From a bacterium (lineage in GTDB: Bacteria; B130-G9), in assembly GCA_035527515.1 (NCBI GenBank), contig DATLAJ010000044.1, positions 1 through 15,692 of the forward strand: a stretch of DNA of 15,692 bases. Reading direction: 5' to 3'. Below, in pieces: positions 13,917 to 15,692 of this stretch. The notes beneath the pieces were generated by a model. That model was not told the origin of the DNA. It saw nothing but the letters and a program-made list of their open reading frames with translations, and did no database searches. How positions within the stretch are numbered: the first letter of the stretch is position 1; every line of letters begins with the position of its first letter. Made by a program: the position numbers and the translations under genes.

Positions 13917-15311
13917 TCACAGGTCGATCACAATTATCATCGGCCCGATCGAGGTATCCGATGTCACAAAGGCTCCGTAACTTCGAGCGTGCGAGAGCAG
14001 CTCGGCGTATCCAGCTAGCCTTTTCGGCCTGTCCATAACTTCCCTGTCGGCCGCAAACACACTCGACTCCGCGATCACCAAGAAATGAACGCCTCGCTCA
14101 CGATAAACCTGCGGAGAATTATCCCCGGCGCTCTCGACTGCTATCGTCTGGTATCTCTCCGGCTCCAGGGCCAAAGCCTGCGTTTCCACGGCAATTTTAG
14201 CGCCTCGTGGAGCGTGAGCGTGAAGCCAGTCCACAGCAGCATCGAGAGTTGGTTTCTTTGAGAGATTCTGGAGTGAACTGATGCTCTCTATGGCCGGCAA
14301 CATGAAGACAGCAAGCGCAAGCACTGGCGCCAGCCATCCAAGCCGCGCCGGTTGCCGGAACGAGCCCTTGAGCATATAAAAGAATCCCGAGATACCCGCC
14401 GCCGCGAGAATGCAGACTAATGGGGCAGATGCAACGCCCGGGACAGAGTCGCGTCCTGAGGCGAGAAGGCCAGCCACAAGCGCCGCAGCCACGAAACTCA
14501 GCCACGGCACATCCCTGAAGCGCGCCCTAACGACCGCCCATCCCAAGCCGACCGACCCAGCGATCAGGATAGGCATCGAGCCAAAATCGAACGCGTATGG
14601 CGCAGCGGACGTGTAGAGCGCGTCGAAGCCGCCCGCTGGCAAGCCTCCCTTTGCACCCAGCAAGTAGTGAGCGAAGAGCGCCCCGACCGCCCCAATGCAG
14701 GCCCATTGTGCGTTGGCTCCGATTGGCGATCGTGAGGCTCGGGCGCCTATCACGAGCACCGCTGCTCCTGCCAAGACGCCGAACACGGCGGCAGGCGCGC
14801 CGAAAACCAGCATGAATCCCGCCAAGAGAAAAGCCAGCCTCGACTTCTTCTCGGGCGACCTCGTAACGAGGATTAGTGCCGCGAGAAAGAGCACGCCGGC
14901 CGTCGTCTCACGCAGCGCAAACCGGGACCAGAATGACGCCAATGGATGCACGGCAGCGATTGCGGCGGCCATAAGAGCCACAAACGGGCCAAATAGCCTT
15001 CTGGCGAGGACCCAAACGAGCAGAACGGAGATGCAGCCGAGAGCAGCGCCCGCAAGCCGAGCGTCGTCGATAGATGATCGCTGAACGATGTCCGCGACCC
15101 ACCCGTGTGCCAGGTTTGGCTCATCTGTTGCACCCAGGCCAAGCGCAGCGCTCCAAGCTGAGCCGGGAAAGCCAGTTGCGAAGCTGAGCTCAGCAGAACG
15201 TGGCCACCTGGGGAGGCCAAAACGACTGTGCGGGACCCGCAAGGCTATGGCGAGGCATAGGACGACAAGCAGCGTCAGGATGTGAAGTCTAATCGTTTGC
15301 TGCTGTGTCAC
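13917..15311 (-). CDS. Polytopic membrane protein, GT39/ArnT-like glycosyltransferase (GT-C fold)
   Basis: 464 residues from a GTG at 15311, the only usable start after an in-frame TAA upstream; no Shine-Dalgarno site is visible. About ten hydrophobic segments span residues 10 to 345, followed by a soluble C-terminal domain of about 110 residues (LDAAVDWLHAHAPRGAKI onward). The segment RLAGAALGCISVLLVWVLAR (85-104) and the following VHPLASFWSRFALRE (121-135) match the TM2-TM4 pattern of GT39-type enzymes, which move sugars from polyprenyl-phosphate carriers to protein or lipid A in the inner membrane. The Asp-Glu pair expected in the first outer loop is not in its usual place: the aligned residues read A40-E41, while D63-E64 lies further on. 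Activity is therefore doubtful. It may glycosylate envelope proteins, but the acceptor cannot be told. Confidence 0.75.
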   Translation of the reverse strand: MTQQQTIRLHILTLLVVLCLAIALRVPHSRFGLPRWPRSAELSFATGFPGSAWSAALGLGATDEPNLAHGWVADIVQRSSIDDARLAGAALGCISVLLVWVLARRLFGPFVALMAAAIAAVHPLASFWSRFALRETTAGVLFLAALILVTRSPEKKSRLAFLLAGFMLVFGAPAAVFGVLAGAAVLVIGARASRSPIGANAQWACIGAVGALFAHYLLGAKGGLPAGGFDALYTSAAPYAFDFGSMPILIAGSVGLGWAVVRARFRDVPWLSFVAAALVAGLLASGRDSVPGVASAPLVCILAAAGISGFFYMLKGSFRQPARLGWLAPVLALAVFMLPAIESISSLQNLSKKPTLDAAVDWLHAHAPRGAKIAVETQALALEPERYQTIAVESAGDNSPQVYRERGVHFLVIAESSVFAADREVMDRPKRLAGYAELLSHARSYGAFVTSDTSIGPMIIVIDL

Positions 15312-15344
15312 AGGAAAGCCAAGCCCAGCAATACCGCAAATACG

Positions 15345-15440
15345 GAGAAATTACTCTACAATAGTGCGATTAAATCATCAAATCAAATACTGTGAAAGAA
15401 CAGCTACTTGCAAGGTTCCTCTAGGATAGTGCGATTAAAC
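15345..15440 (-). repeat. Two direct repeats at 65-bp period (degenerate CRISPR-like pair or tandem operator)
   Basis: Read on the minus strand, TTTAATCGCACTAT followed by two variable bases, TAGAG, one variable base and AA occurs starting at 15439 and again starting at 15374. That is 21 of 24 identical positions with a 65-bp period. The first copy begins GTTTAATCGCAC and continues to GAGGAAC, resembling the GTTTxAATCGxACxTA...GAGGAATTGxAAx style of many type I-B CRISPR repeats, with room for a spacer of about 35 nt. Only two copies are present, the 3' half is not conserved, and no cas gene is in the window. The copy nearer the gene also overlaps the -10 box of the promoter at 15358-15386, so tandem binding sites for a regulator are an equal alternative. 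Confidence 0.5.
15358..15386 (-). promoter_or_regulatory. Candidate promoter of the GT39-like gene
   Basis: On the minus strand TTGATT (15381-15386) and TATTGT (15358-15363) are 17 bp apart. Transcription would start near 15351, about 40 nt before the GTG at 15311. The -10 lies within the proximal direct repeat. Confidence 0.4.
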
Positions 15441-15542
15441 TTTGACTGAGGATAACGCGCGCCACAATGACAGGTCAAGAGCTCGCTCTGAGGAGTTTTC
15501 GTAATCGTGCCCGGGCCTGCTCAACTGACGGCGTTCTTCCCG

Positions 15543-15603
15543 CATCCCCGCAAGGGGATGAACGTGAGTAGCCGTAGGCGCCGGCCGAAGGCCCAGCCTA
15601 CGG
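15543..15603. repeat. Two-hairpin intergenic element, copy 2
   Basis: CATCCCC-GCAA-GGGGATG (15543-15560) is a perfect 7-bp stem closed by a GNRA-type tetraloop. It is followed by CCGTAGGC (15572-15579) pairing with GCCTACGG (15596-15603), with an inner GGCC-GAA-GGCC stem. The order and core sequence match the element at 8860-8903, which has a shorter loop. No gene was recognised in 15312-15692 as a whole. Confidence 0.6.
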
Positions 15604-15630
15604 ACAGGTGGCCCCAAACCTCCTGAAAGG

Positions 15631-15692
15631 CGACCCCAACGGGGTCGAACGATGTCGTTGATCTGTCCATTTGTTCGACCCCGTTGGGGTCG
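15631..15692. repeat. Inverted pair of palindromes at the window end
   Basis: CGACCCCAACGGGGTCG (15631-15647) and CGACCCCGTTGGGGTCG (15676-15692) are each self-complementary hairpins with 7-bp stems. With flanking bases (15631-15652 and 15671-15692) they are reverse complements of each other at 21 of 22 positions. The unit can form two hairpins or one long stem with an 18-nt loop, as in a BIME. It runs into the window edge and may continue. Confidence 0.7.

Noticed and set aside
15435-15617. 60-residue minus-strand ORF near the window end
   Set aside because: It is translated from hairpin repeats and the CRISPR-like repeat and has no protein-like features.

Overview
The window (15.7 kb, moderately GC-rich) looks like a chromosome segment of an uncultivated bacterium with a Gram-negative-type envelope. 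The support is a lipoprotein with a lipobox, a heptose-phosphate-kinase-like GHMP enzyme, peptidoglycan genes (an amidase and murI), TTG/GTG starts, Shine-Dalgarno sites, and sigma70-like promoters with 17-bp spacers. No rRNA, tRNA, integrase or transposase was seen, and I cannot name the phylum from sequence alone.

Layout. (1) 1-1361 is an accessory-looking stretch. It holds a small cysteine-rich peptide gene whose C-terminal half is a regular comb of aromatic-x-Cys motifs, a 46-residue signal-peptide-like ORF, a 128-bp palindrome of REP type, another REP hairpin, and a methyltransferase that has lost its N-terminal SAM-binding half at that hairpin. (2) 1531-3853 is a promoter followed by a two-gene unit: a bifunctional-nuclease-family (DUF151) protein and an FHA-GAF-class III nucleotide cyclase. 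(3) 4044-6232 is a promoter followed by a cell-wall unit: a secreted N-acetylmuramoyl-L-alanine amidase with a copper-amine-oxidase-N-like domain, and glutamate racemase murI starting 1 nt after the amidase stop. (4) 6225-8655 (minus) is a possible operon: a lipoprotein, a secreted TPR-like protein ending in what looks like a cut-short SH3b motif, and an HddA-like sugar kinase whose 3' end overlaps murI. (5) 8656-9255 is a divergent intergenic region with promoters both ways and a repeat element. (6) 9256-12978 encodes a 1240-residue secreted KP-43-like subtilase with four ~103-residue Ig-like repeats. (7) 13082-15311 (minus) is a GT39-like polytopic membrane protein and a QueG-like double [4Fe-4S] protein. 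(8) 15312-15692 has no gene. It carries a ~24-nt direct repeat at 65-bp period that resembles a degenerate CRISPR repeat pair but also overlaps the best promoter of the GT39-like gene, followed by several strong hairpins.

The most unusual elements are the Cys-rich peptide and its bracketing repeats, the nested palindrome beside the decapitated methyltransferase, the 65-bp-period repeat pair, and a two-hairpin intergenic element present in two copies 6.7 kb apart. No RiPP maturase is visible. If one exists it would lie left of the window.
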